From positions 62,001 to 126,000 of the forward strand of contig NZ_FRCC01000009.1 in assembly GCF_900142775.1 (NCBI RefSeq): 64,000 nt of DNA. The letters are read 5' to 3'. The stretch is from Flavobacterium flevense. GTDB lineage: Bacteria; Bacteroidota; Bacteroidia; Flavobacteriales; Flavobacteriaceae. This document shows, in pieces, positions 1-6,740 of the stretch. Under the pieces are notes generated by a model, which was not told the DNA's origin, searched no databases, and was given only the letters and a program-made list of their open reading frames with translations. Position 1 is the first letter of the stretch, and every line of letters begins with the position of its first letter. The position numbers and the translations under genes were made by a program.

Positions 1-1
1 A

Positions 2-661
2 TCAGGAAATGCTTTTAAAGAAATGGTGAAATTCATCGATGCTCTTTATAAAGCTTACATTGGTTCTGATGCTTCTATGTTTGAAATCAATCCGGTTTTA
101 AAAACATCTGATAATAAAATTTTAGCTGTTGATGCTAAAGTAAATATCGACGATAACGCTTTGTACAGACAAAAAGCTTATTCTGAAATGCGTGATATTC
201 TTGAAGAAAATCCAATTGAAGTAGAAGCTAAAGAAGTAGGATTGAACTATGTAGATCTTGACGGTACTGTAGGTTGTATGGTAAACGGTGCAGGTCTTGC
301 AATGGCAACTATGGATTTAATTAAATATGCAGGTTTTGAGCCGGCTAACTTCCTTGACGTAGGTGGAACTGCTGATGCTAAACGTGTAGAAACAGCTTTC
401 CGTATTATCCTTAAAGATCCAAACGTAAAAGCGATTTTAATTAACATCTTTGGAGGAATCGTTCGTTGTGATCGTGTTGCTCAGGGGGTTGTTGATGCTT
501 ACAAGAACATGGGAGACGCTATTAAAGTGCCAATCATTGTTCGTTTGCAAGGTACAAATGCTGAAATTGCAAAAGAATTAATTGATAATTCTGGTATGCC
601 AATTTTATCTGCAGTGCAATTCCAGGAAGCTGCTGATCAGGTACAAGCTGCACTTTCTTAA
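2..661 (+). CDS. sucC: Succinyl-CoA synthetase beta subunit, 5'-truncated by the window edge
   Basis: This is the C-terminal part of the ADP-forming succinate-CoA ligase beta subunit, a TCA-cycle enzyme that couples succinyl-CoA cleavage to nucleotide phosphorylation. The frame is open from base 2, before the first internal ATG at 23, so the gene starts outside the window. Visible family blocks are the metal-binding part of the ATP-grasp domain (FEINPV) and the ligase domain ([35 protein letters not shown]). A strong terminator follows the stop. The alpha subunit sucD is not in view; in this phylum it is often encoded elsewhere. Confidence 0.96.
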   Translation, partial: SGNAFKEMVKFIDALYKAYIGSDASMFEINPVLKTSDNKILAVDAKVNIDDNALYRQKAYSEMRDILEENPIEVEAKEVGLNYVDLDGTVGCMVNGAGLAMATMDLIKYAGFEPANFLDVGGTADAKRVETAFRIILKDPNVKAILINIFGGIVRCDRVAQGVVDAYKNMGDAIKVPIIVRLQGTNAEIAKELIDNSGMPILSAVQFQEAADQVQAALS

Positions 662-684
662 TAAGAAACTTAGTTATATATTGA

Positions 685-720
685 AATCCTGTCTCGTTTT
701 TTCGAGACAGGATTTTTTTT
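685..720 (+). terminator. Rho-independent terminator after sucC
   Basis: A perfect 12-bp stem (685-696 with 703-714, core CCTGTCTCG) encloses a six-T loop and is followed by a run of T. Confidence 0.92.
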
Positions 721-838
721 GTTTTTATAATTTACAAGTTGTGTTAATTTAATATTATCGGGCTGATTAGTGTTTTTTATTTACTGTTTTTCCTGTTTTT
801 ATACGATTAATTAAAAATTAGTTCTTCATTTTTACAGA

Positions 839-852
839 GCTCCTATTTTTTG
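839..852 (+). promoter_or_regulatory. Upstream element shared by the two tandem paralogues, copy 1
   Basis: GCTCCTATTTTTTG lies about 130 bp before the gene at 982. A near-identical GCTTCTATTTTTTG lies about 130 bp before its paralogue at 1644. The motif sits in a tiny dyad (GCTC...GAGC). Its role is unknown; it may only be retained from the duplication. Confidence 0.4.
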
Positions 853-950
853 AGCGGATACTTTTCATACCTGATAAAAAATAAAAAAGAATCCCTTTTA
901 TGATTAGGTTAAGTAATTGTTTTTGTGGTTTTTATGTTGGAAAACAGTAG

Positions 951-958
951 TAATTTTG
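951..958 (+). promoter_or_regulatory. -7 promoter box for the first small exported protein gene
   Basis: TAATTTTG matches the Bacteroidota -7 consensus TAnnTTTG and lies 23 nt before the ATG at 982. I see no convincing -33 box. The rest of the 662-981 gap holds the sucC terminator and the shared upstream element. Confidence 0.55.
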
Positions 959-981
959 AACTGTAATTAAAAACTAAAATC

Positions 982-1320
982 ATGAAAAAATTATTTTTAT
1001 CTGTTATTGTTACTTTGTTTATGAGTACAGCATTTGCTGCTAATAAGTCTCCTAATACAGCAAAAAATTTTGATGAGACTTACAGAGAATTGACTAAAAT
1101 GTTGAATACGTATCCCAACTTTGGAGGATTAGATCAGGACGTTGTTGTAAAGGTGAAAATCGCAATTAATGAAAAACATGAAATTGTAGTATTGAATACT
1201 AATACAACAAATGAAGAATTGAACTACTACATCAAGAATACTTTAAATTATCAAAAGCTGTTAGCTGATGAATTAGAAGTAGGGAAAGGACTTGTTTTTC
1301 TGGTGAAGTTTACCAAGTAA
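982..1320 (+). CDS. Small exported protein of unknown function, tandem paralogue 1
   Basis: This 112-residue protein has a classical signal peptide (MKKLFLSVIVTLFMSTAFA, likely cleaved after AFA near residue 19), so the mature part of about 93 residues should be periplasmic or surface exposed. It closely resembles the product of the next gene, with the block GLDQDV..KV.IAINE.HEIVV and the C-terminus KGLVFLVKFTK nearly unchanged. I do not recognise a named family. The pattern of alternating hydrophobic residues followed by a polar turn (VKVKIAINEKHEIVVL) recalls the strands of TonB C-terminal-like domains, but this is only a resemblance. Confidence 0.85.
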   Translation: MKKLFLSVIVTLFMSTAFAANKSPNTAKNFDETYRELTKMLNTYPNFGGLDQDVVVKVKIAINEKHEIVVLNTNTTNEELNYYIKNTLNYQKLLADELEVGKGLVFLVKFTK

Positions 1321-1342
1321 TTTTTTAAACTAAAAAAAGTAA

Positions 1343-1370
1343 AAAATCCCGGGTGTGAATCCGGGATTTT
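1343..1370 (+). terminator. Terminator after tandem paralogue 1
   Basis: A 10-bp perfect stem (1343-1352 with 1361-1370, core AAAATCCCGG) has an 8-nt loop and ends in four T. Confidence 0.85.
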
Positions 1371-1501
1371 GTCGTTCTAGACGTTTTTTAGATAAATTAT
1401 CCGCAAAGAATTAGTTAATTTCACTGTTTTGACTAATTTTTTTTCTACGAAAAAGCTATTTTAATGTGAATAGTGAAAATATTGTTGTTTTTTTTTATTG
1501 G

Positions 1502-1515
1502 GCTTCTATTTTTTG
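1502..1515 (+). promoter_or_regulatory. Upstream element shared by the two tandem paralogues, copy 2
   Basis: GCTTCTATTTTTTG matches copy 1 at 839-852 except for one base and sits at a similar distance from its gene. Immediately before both start codons there is a second shared block, TAATTAAAAACTAA. Otherwise the 1321-1643 gap holds only the preceding terminator and AT-rich sequence, with no clear TAnnTTTG box. Confidence 0.4.
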
Positions 1516-1643
1516 TGCTACAATATTTTGTGTCTCGTAAAACTTACTGTATCAGTGATTTAAGTGTTTTTTGGATAATGGTTTTTGCTACTTTTACAAT
1601 GAAATCTTGAAACAATTTAATTCTAATTAAAAACTAAGAAATC

Positions 1644-1985
1644 ATGAAAAAACTAATTCTATCAGCTGTCGTTACTTTATTTTTAACAGCAGCATTTGCA
1701 GCAGAGAAATCACCTAGTAATCCAACTGCTTCTTTAAATGAAACGTACAAGGAAATCACTAAAATGCTTAATAGCTATCCAACATTTACAGGATTAGATC
1801 AGGACGTTTTAGTAAAGGTGAGAATCGCAATTAATGAAAATCACGAAATTGTGGTGATGAGTACCAATACGACTAATGAAAGTCTAAACTATTTCATTAA
1901 AAACACGTTGAATTATCAAAAATTATCCACAGCAGAATTGGAAGCTGGTAAAGGACTTGTTTTTCTGGTAAAATTCACTAAATAA
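1644..1985 (+). CDS. Small exported protein of unknown function, tandem paralogue 2
   Basis: This 113-residue protein is the second copy of a tandem duplication. Its signal peptide (MKKLILSAVVTLFLTAAFA) and mature domain align with the 982-1320 product almost end to end; most differences are conservative or lie just after the cleavage site. Each copy has its own upstream element and its own terminator, so they are probably transcribed separately and could be expressed under different conditions. The function is unknown. Confidence 0.85.
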   Translation: MKKLILSAVVTLFLTAAFAAEKSPSNPTASLNETYKEITKMLNSYPTFTGLDQDVLVKVRIAINENHEIVVMSTNTTNESLNYFIKNTLNYQKLSTAELEAGKGLVFLVKFTK

Positions 1986-2010
1986 ATGAAAGTAGTAAAT
2001 TATAGAAAGT

Positions 2011-2047
2011 AAATCCCATTTGCAGAGGCAAATGGGATTTTTTTTTA
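2011..2047. terminator. Bidirectional terminator between convergent genes
   Basis: A perfect 13-bp stem (2011-2023 with 2028-2040, core CCCATTTGC) has a 4-nt loop and a T run on the plus strand. The mirror A run serves the minus-strand gene that ends at 2049. Confidence 0.92.
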
Positions 2048-2048
2048 A

Positions 2049-2447
2049 TTAAAATGCATCTAAACCTGCTGCGGCAACGGTATGATCGTTTTCTACAGAA
2101 CTTCCGCTTACACCAATTGCTCCAATAATTACCCCATTTTTATCATGAATTGGAATTCCTCCGGGAAAAGTAATCAATCCGCCATTGGAATGCTCAATGT
2201 TGTATAAAGATTCACCGGGTTGTGATAAACCTCCAATTACACCGGTGTTCATGTCAAAAAAACGTGCTGTTTTTGCTTTTTTTAATGATATGTCAATAGA
2301 TCCCAGCCATGCACCATCCATTCGTGCAAATGCTACCAGATTAGCTCCTGAATCGACAACACAAATGTTCATTTTAGTATTTAATTCAATTGCTTTGCTT
2401 TTTGCGGAAGCTATTACAGCCTCGGCTTGTTTAAGTGTGATATTCAT
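2049..2447 (-). CDS. GlcG/HbpS family heme-degrading-domain protein (DUF336)
   Basis: The 132-residue protein matches the GlcG/HbpS (DUF336) family along its whole length. Visible blocks are the N-terminal helix with [17 protein letters not shown], the strand [20 protein letters not shown], the segment [15 protein letters not shown] and the glycine-rich end [22 protein letters not shown]. Relatives include heme-binding HbpS and cobalamin-operon accessory proteins; the ligand here is unknown. There is no signal peptide. The neighbouring AraC-type regulator lies upstream on the same strand and may control it. Confidence 0.85.
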   Translation of the reverse strand: MNITLKQAEAVIASAKSKAIELNTKMNICVVDSGANLVAFARMDGAWLGSIDISLKKAKTARFFDMNTGVIGGLSQPGESLYNIEHSNGGLITFPGGIPIHDKNGVIIGAIGVSGSSVENDHTVAAAGLDAF

Positions 2448-2536
2448 TTTTCTGTTTTTTTTGGTTATAACTATAAAATTAAACTAATTGATTTTGATAT
2501 AGTTATTCTAAAGGGTCAAAAAAATATGAATAAAGG

Positions 2537-3388
2537 TCATTTTTGGATTTCTTTTGGATTAATACCAAATTCGTTTTTAAAAGCGATACTGAAATTAGAG
2601 TAACTGGTATAACCAATTTCGGCATAAATATCAGAGGGCTTACATTTTTTATCTTCTAATTGTTCTTTGGCGTAAAGCAATCTTTTCCTTTGAATCCATT
2701 TTCCCGGATTTTCCTGAAATTCAGTTATAAAATGACGCTTAAAAGTAGAAAGGCTTTTATTGCATAAAAAAGCAATTTCTTCCATTTTTAGATTCGAAAT
2801 AGCATTGTTCTCAATTACATTTTTAAACGAAGTCTTGTTTTCACTGATGATTAGAGAATGCAGAAAAGAAATAAAAGAGTGTTTGTATTTTAAAATAAGG
2901 TACAGTAGAATTTCTTCAAATTTAATTCTGAATAATTCTTGTGATAACTCCGTTTCTATCGACATTAAAGTCGAAAGTGATTGTATGAACGATTTGATAT
3001 AAGTGTCATTTTCGATTATAAAAAACGGGTTTTCAGTGTGACCTTTTTTCGAAAAATCAAAATTAGATTTATGCTTAAGTAAAAAAGATTCCAGGCTGTT
3101 TTGAGAAAAGAAGAAAAGTTTACAAAAATAAGTTTGCTCTTCTAAAAGTAATTCGGTGAACAAACAATTGCCTGGTTTTATTAATACAGATTGGTTTTCA
3201 TTTATAGTAATGGAAGTGTCAGCAAAGTTAATTTTCTTTTGACCGGTTTGTAAAAAGCTGAATAAATTAAGGTTTACATTGGCTTTACGGTTAATAATAT
3301 CGGTAGTCATGATATAGTCAAAAGCAAATAAATCAGGAATTGGTTTTTTACTGTTAATAAATTTTTCGGGTAGTTGAAGTATGTTCAT
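2537..3388 (-). CDS. AraC family transcriptional regulator
   Basis: The 283-residue protein has a variable N-terminal half rich in beta-strand and aromatic residues (probable ligand-sensing region) and a C-terminal AraC-type double helix-turn-helix from about residue 185. The second HTH carries the family signature DIYAEIGYTSYSNFSIAFKNEFGINPKEI at the extreme C-terminus, and the first contains MEEIAFLCNKSLSTFKRHF. It lies just upstream of the DUF336 gene in the same orientation. A 9-bp inverted repeat 12 nt before its start suggests autoregulation. Confidence 0.88.
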   Translation of the reverse strand: MNILQLPEKFINSKKPIPDLFAFDYIMTTDIINRKANVNLNLFSFLQTGQKKINFADTSITINENQSVLIKPGNCLFTELLLEEQTYFCKLFFFSQNSLESFLLKHKSNFDFSKKGHTENPFFIIENDTYIKSFIQSLSTLMSIETELSQELFRIKFEEILLYLILKYKHSFISFLHSLIISENKTSFKNVIENNAISNLKMEEIAFLCNKSLSTFKRHFITEFQENPGKWIQRKRLLYAKEQLEDKKCKPSDIYAEIGYTSYSNFSIAFKNEFGINPKEIQK

Positions 3389-3400
3389 TGGGTTGGTTTT

Positions 3401-3425
3401 GAGATAAATATAAAGAATTTATCTC
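3401..3425. promoter_or_regulatory. Candidate operator of the AraC-type gene
   Basis: GAGATAAAT (3401-3409) and ATTTATCTC (3417-3425) form a perfect 9-bp inverted repeat with a 7-nt spacer, 12 nt upstream of the regulator's ATG (3388). A weak minus-strand -7-like box, TATATTTA (3412-3405), lies inside it. Confidence 0.45.
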
Positions 3426-3431
3426 CAAACA

Positions 3432-3463
3432 AAAAAATCTTAAGTTTCAACTTAAGATTTTTT
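3432..3463 (-). terminator. Terminator of the DUF1456 gene, overlapping its stop codon
   Basis: The stem 3432-3444 with 3451-3463 (core ATCTTAAG) has a 6-nt loop. The stop codon of the minus-strand gene (3452-3454) lies inside the stem, and a T run follows on the minus strand. Confidence 0.82.
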
Positions 3464-3919
3464 GTTTTTACCGTTATTGAACTTTACTTTTTCTACGACC
3501 TGCACTTTTGGAGTTGCTTTTGAATTGGTTTTCTTAAAAGGTTTTTTAGCCCCGGAACCTGATTTGGAAGGTTTTTGATCTCCTCTGCTTTTTTCATCAT
3601 CTTTAGCAGTCGCTTTAAATTCTGATCGTTCTTTTGTGCTGTCTTTTTTAGGAATCTCCGATTTGTGTTTTGCTAAAACATCTTTCGGATTTTTAGGATT
3701 TTCTTTAGTTCCTCGCAAATGAATTACTAATGCATTGAGGAAATTGCGCAATACCTGATCGCCACATTCCATATAATTAGGATGTTTTTCGTCACGAAAA
3801 AAAGCACCTAATTCTGATTTGGAAATTCTGAAATCAACTAATTCCAGTATTTCTACAATTTGGTCGTCACGTAACATTAAGGCTACGCGTAATTTTTTAA
3901 AAATATCGTTGTTTGTCAT
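3452..3919 (-). CDS. DUF1456 (YehS-like) family protein with a basic tail
   Basis: Residues 1-70 match the DUF1456/YehS family (NNDIFKKLRVALMLRDDQIVEILEL, FRDEKHPNYMECGDQVLRNFLNAL), normally two copies of a small helical repeat. From about residue 75 the protein becomes a low-complexity, Lys/Ser-rich tail (KKDSTKERSEFKATAKDDEKS, KKPFKKTNSKATPK) likely to be disordered and able to bind nucleic acid. No enzymatic motif is visible. A TACCTTTG -7 box on the minus strand (3941-3934) precedes the start by 14 nt. Confidence 0.8.
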   Translation of the reverse strand: MTNNDIFKKLRVALMLRDDQIVEILELVDFRISKSELGAFFRDEKHPNYMECGDQVLRNFLNALVIHLRGTKENPKNPKDVLAKHKSEIPKKDSTKERSEFKATAKDDEKSRGDQKPSKSGSGAKKPFKKTNSKATPKVQVVEKVKFNNGKNKKS

Positions 3920-3933
3920 TTTTGTATTTTTTA

Positions 3934-3941
3934 CAAAGGTA
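3934..3941 (-). promoter_or_regulatory. -7 promoter box of the DUF1456 gene
   Basis: On the minus strand the sequence reads TACCTTTG, a full match to TAnnTTTG, 14 nt before the ATG at 3919. Confidence 0.6.
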
Positions 3942-3973
3942 CGTTTTTATGACATTAGCTTATCACTTTCATT

Positions 3974-4999
3974 TTAGTATTGATTGAGGATTTTTATTAT
4001 TTTGTCTAAATCCTTCTTTTTATGATTTGCTGTAATTATAATCCGGTTGAGATAATCCGTTTCTGAGGTGTATTTGAAATGAGTGATAATAATTTTTTCA
4101 GAAGCTAAAATGCTGTTGATGTTTTCAATTCGGGGATAAATCACAGGATAATTTTTGTCAAAAAGAATATTGGGATTTGAAATCAATTTGGAATCCAGAT
4201 AATTCAGGTTTTCTTTTAATTTTTTGTTTTGAGCAAAATACAGCTTTTTTGCATCAGCAATAGTTTTTACAAAAGCCGGATTCATTCCCGCACTGGATAC
4301 AAATGTATCGTTTGTTTTTATTTTCGAAATAAAAGCTGCATCGGCTGCAATCACACCGCCTGACAATCCCATGGCTTTCCCTAAAGATGAAACCAGAATT
4401 TTTCGTTTGATATTGGGCTGTTGTATTGTCGAATAAATTCCGCCGCCATTTGAACCCAAAATTCCCAGTGAATGGGATTCATCAATGACTACGGTTATTT
4501 CTTTATGCTTCGAAATTGGTTCCAAAACAGAAAAATCGACTGCTGTAACAGCATTAGTACTAACAGCATCGGTAAGAATGGTAATCTTTTCAGAATTTGC
4601 GTCTAATAAACGGGGATTTAATTGGTTGTTTATAAAAAACGGAAGACTGTTTTTATGAGTTATAGCAACATGCGTATCCGGAAAATGATAGAATACATCT
4701 GTTTGAGATGCTAAAGTAGTAAGCACTAATTGACCCGCCAGCATTCCGGATGAAACCGTAAGAGCCGCTTCGGTCTGGATGAATTGTGCTAAAAAAGTTT
4801 CTCCTTTTTCATAAGCAGTCAATTTAATATTGGCATTTCTGGAACTTCCGTAAGCAGTTCCCCATCGGACAATATTTTTAAAAAGGATTTTTTGAAATTT
4901 TTTATTTGGCGGTAAGCCTAAATAAGCGGTACCGCCAAAATATAAATATTTTTCTCCGTCAGTTTTTAAAATCCGATCCGGAAATTGTGTTACTTTCAT
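3974..4999 (-). CDS. PLP-dependent aminotransferase-fold enzyme, KBL/BioF-like
   Basis: The 341-residue fold-type I PLP enzyme resembles alpha-oxoamine synthases (glycine C-acetyltransferase, 8-amino-7-oxononanoate synthase) but is about 50 residues shorter. The PLP-contact block is IDESHSLGILGSNGGG (about 172-187) and the Schiff-base lysine is K208 in VSSLGKAMGLSGG. Its start lies only 6 nt after the stop of the dipeptide epimerase gene, so the two are translationally linked. That suggests a role in using the epimerised dipeptide or its amino acids, not biotin synthesis, but the substrate is unknown. Confidence 0.82.
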   Translation of the reverse strand: MKVTQFPDRILKTDGEKYLYFGGTAYLGLPPNKKFQKILFKNIVRWGTAYGSSRNANIKLTAYEKGETFLAQFIQTEAALTVSSGMLAGQLVLTTLASQTDVFYHFPDTHVAITHKNSLPFFINNQLNPRLLDANSEKITILTDAVSTNAVTAVDFSVLEPISKHKEITVVIDESHSLGILGSNGGGIYSTIQQPNIKRKILVSSLGKAMGLSGGVIAADAAFISKIKTNDTFVSSAGMNPAFVKTIADAKKLYFAQNKKLKENLNYLDSKLISNPNILFDKNYPVIYPRIENINSILASEKIIITHFKYTSETDYLNRIIITANHKKKDLDKIIKILNQY

Positions 5000-5005
5000 T
5001 AATTG

Positions 5006-6016
5006 TTATTTGAGAACAACTCCTGTTCCATTTAAATTAGAATATCCAATAATTCCATTTTCAATTTGTACTCCGTTAGCAATATCTTCCGATAAAAGCA
5101 GCGCTCCGTCCATATCTACATAATCCAGCTCAGGTAAAAGATGTGCAATTGCCGAAATACCCACAGAAGATTCCGTCATGCAGCCCACCATTGTTTTTAA
5201 TCCTAATTTTTTGGCTTGTTGAATCATTCTTCGGGCAGGAGTTAAACCGCCACATTTTACTAATTTAATATTGACACCATGAAAATGATTGTAACATTTA
5301 GAAACATCTTGTTCTACAATACAACTTTCATCAGCGATAACCGGTAAAACTGAATGTTTGAAAATTATTTCGTGTCCTTTCCAGTCATCTGCTTTTAAGG
5401 GCTGTTCCAGAAATTCGACTCCCAGTTTTTTTAATTCTACAGCATTATTTAGTGTTTCTTCAATTCCCCATCCGCAATTAGCATCGATTCTAAAAACCGC
5501 ATCAGTATGTTCTCTTAATGCTTTTACAATGGCAATATCCTCGCTGGTGCCCAATTTTATCTTATAAATGGGCCATGGCAATTCTTTCATTTTATCGACC
5601 ATTTTATCAATAGAATCAATTCCGATGGTGTAGTTTGTCAAAGGATTTTTTTCGATATTATAATCCCAGAGTTCATGAAGTTTTTGTCCTTTCTTTCGGG
5701 CATATAAATCGGTGTAAGCCATATCTAATGCGCATAAAGCAAACATATCCTGTTTTAAATAAGGATATACTTTTGCCCAGAATTCCTCAGGAGTTTCATC
5801 TTCAGCAGACTCAATAAGAGTCCGGATCGCTTCTAAATCCTGTTTCATCATGGATACACTAATATTATAATAAGGATTAGAAGTTGCTTCACCATATCCT
5901 GAGCATCCACCGCTTTTTAATTGAACAATTAACGAGGGCTGAATATCAATCGATTCTCTGGAAATCGTAAAAGTATGCTTTAATTGTAGCTCGTATTCTT
6001 TGATGATCAATTCCAT
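5006..6016 (-). CDS. L-Ala-D/L-Glu epimerase-like dipeptide epimerase (enolase superfamily)
   Basis: The 336-residue protein is a muconate-lactonizing subgroup enolase-superfamily enzyme. The catalytic lysine motif is KIK (152-154), and the metal ligands are D178 (RIDANCGW), E204 (FLEQPL) and D229 (IADESC). The second catalytic lysine is in NIKLVKCGG (K251 or K254). The DxD signature near the C-terminus (DMDGALLL) is typical of dipeptide epimerases, which act on Ala-Glu from murein recycling. It is the first gene of a two-gene unit with the PLP enzyme. Confidence 0.9.
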   Translation of the reverse strand: MELIIKEYELQLKHTFTISRESIDIQPSLIVQLKSGGCSGYGEATSNPYYNISVSMMKQDLEAIRTLIESAEDETPEEFWAKVYPYLKQDMFALCALDMAYTDLYARKKGQKLHELWDYNIEKNPLTNYTIGIDSIDKMVDKMKELPWPIYKIKLGTSEDIAIVKALREHTDAVFRIDANCGWGIEETLNNAVELKKLGVEFLEQPLKADDWKGHEIIFKHSVLPVIADESCIVEQDVSKCYNHFHGVNIKLVKCGGLTPARRMIQQAKKLGLKTMVGCMTESSVGISAIAHLLPELDYVDMDGALLLSEDIANGVQIENGIIGYSNLNGTGVVLK

Positions 6017-6335
6017 AATAGTGCGTTTGATGATAAAATTAAGCTATAAAAATGAATATTTTTTAACCAAATAACAGAATTTTGATTTTCGGATTTTTTT
6101 AATCTCATTTTGCTTATATCACAAAAAAGAATATTGATAAAAGTGTTTTCTGTAAAAGAAGGTTTTGGACATTGGTTTTTTTGAAACTAAAAGTTAAAAT
6201 ATTTTAATATCTGACTATTTTTTAACTTTTTTAGCGAGTAAAAAAATGTGATTTTTCAATTAAATTGTTTAATAATGGAACTTTCTTTGGGTTATTATCA
6301 TAAAAAATGATATTTTAGCTAAAATTATTTATGAT
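6017..6335. other. Divergent intergenic region without a clear element
   Basis: This 319-bp gap separates the epimerase gene from the TerB-like gene, which point away from each other. It is AT-rich. I see no full TAnnTTTG box for either gene, only a small dyad (TATCAT...ATGATA, 6296-6312) 24 nt before the plus-strand start. Confidence 0.5.
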
Positions 6336-6740
6336 ATGGATACGTGTGAAGAAAAGAAGAAATTACTTTTAGAGATGATTGCCTTTGCAATAGTTGATGG
6401 TGAATTGAGTAAAAAAGGCTATGATTTTTTATTTTTAATTGCCAATGAACTAAATTTTGAAAAAGGAGGATTCATCGATTTACTCGGTCAGGAATTGCCG
6501 CCATTACCAGATAATTTAAAACTGCACCGAATTAAACAATTTTATCAGTTAGTGGTGTTTTTTCAGAATGATGGAATTTTATACAAACAGGATCCGGATT
6601 TAATTATTCATATTGCCATTAGTATGGGATTAGACACAGATGCTGTACGGTTGTTATTGAAAAAAATGAAAAATGCACCTAATACTACTATTTCTGACGA
6701 TACTTTGTGGAATATTTTTCACGATGAATCAGCGTATTAA
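6336..6740 (+). CDS. TerB-like helical protein, convergent with uvrB
   Basis: The 134-residue acidic, all-helical protein starts with EEKKKLLLEMIAFAIVDGELSKKGYDFLFLIANEL, a pattern typical of TerB-family domains. The C-terminal half (DPDLIIHIAISMGLDTDAVRLLLKKM) is also helical. Proteins of this kind in flavobacteria may carry a 'UvrB' label because of position; no UvrB domain is present here. Its stop codon shares the palindrome TTAA (6737-6740) with the stop of uvrB. Function is unknown. Confidence 0.75.
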   Translation: MDTCEEKKKLLLEMIAFAIVDGELSKKGYDFLFLIANELNFEKGGFIDLLGQELPPLPDNLKLHRIKQFYQLVVFFQNDGILYKQDPDLIIHIAISMGLDTDAVRLLLKKMKNAPNTTISDDTLWNIFHDESAY

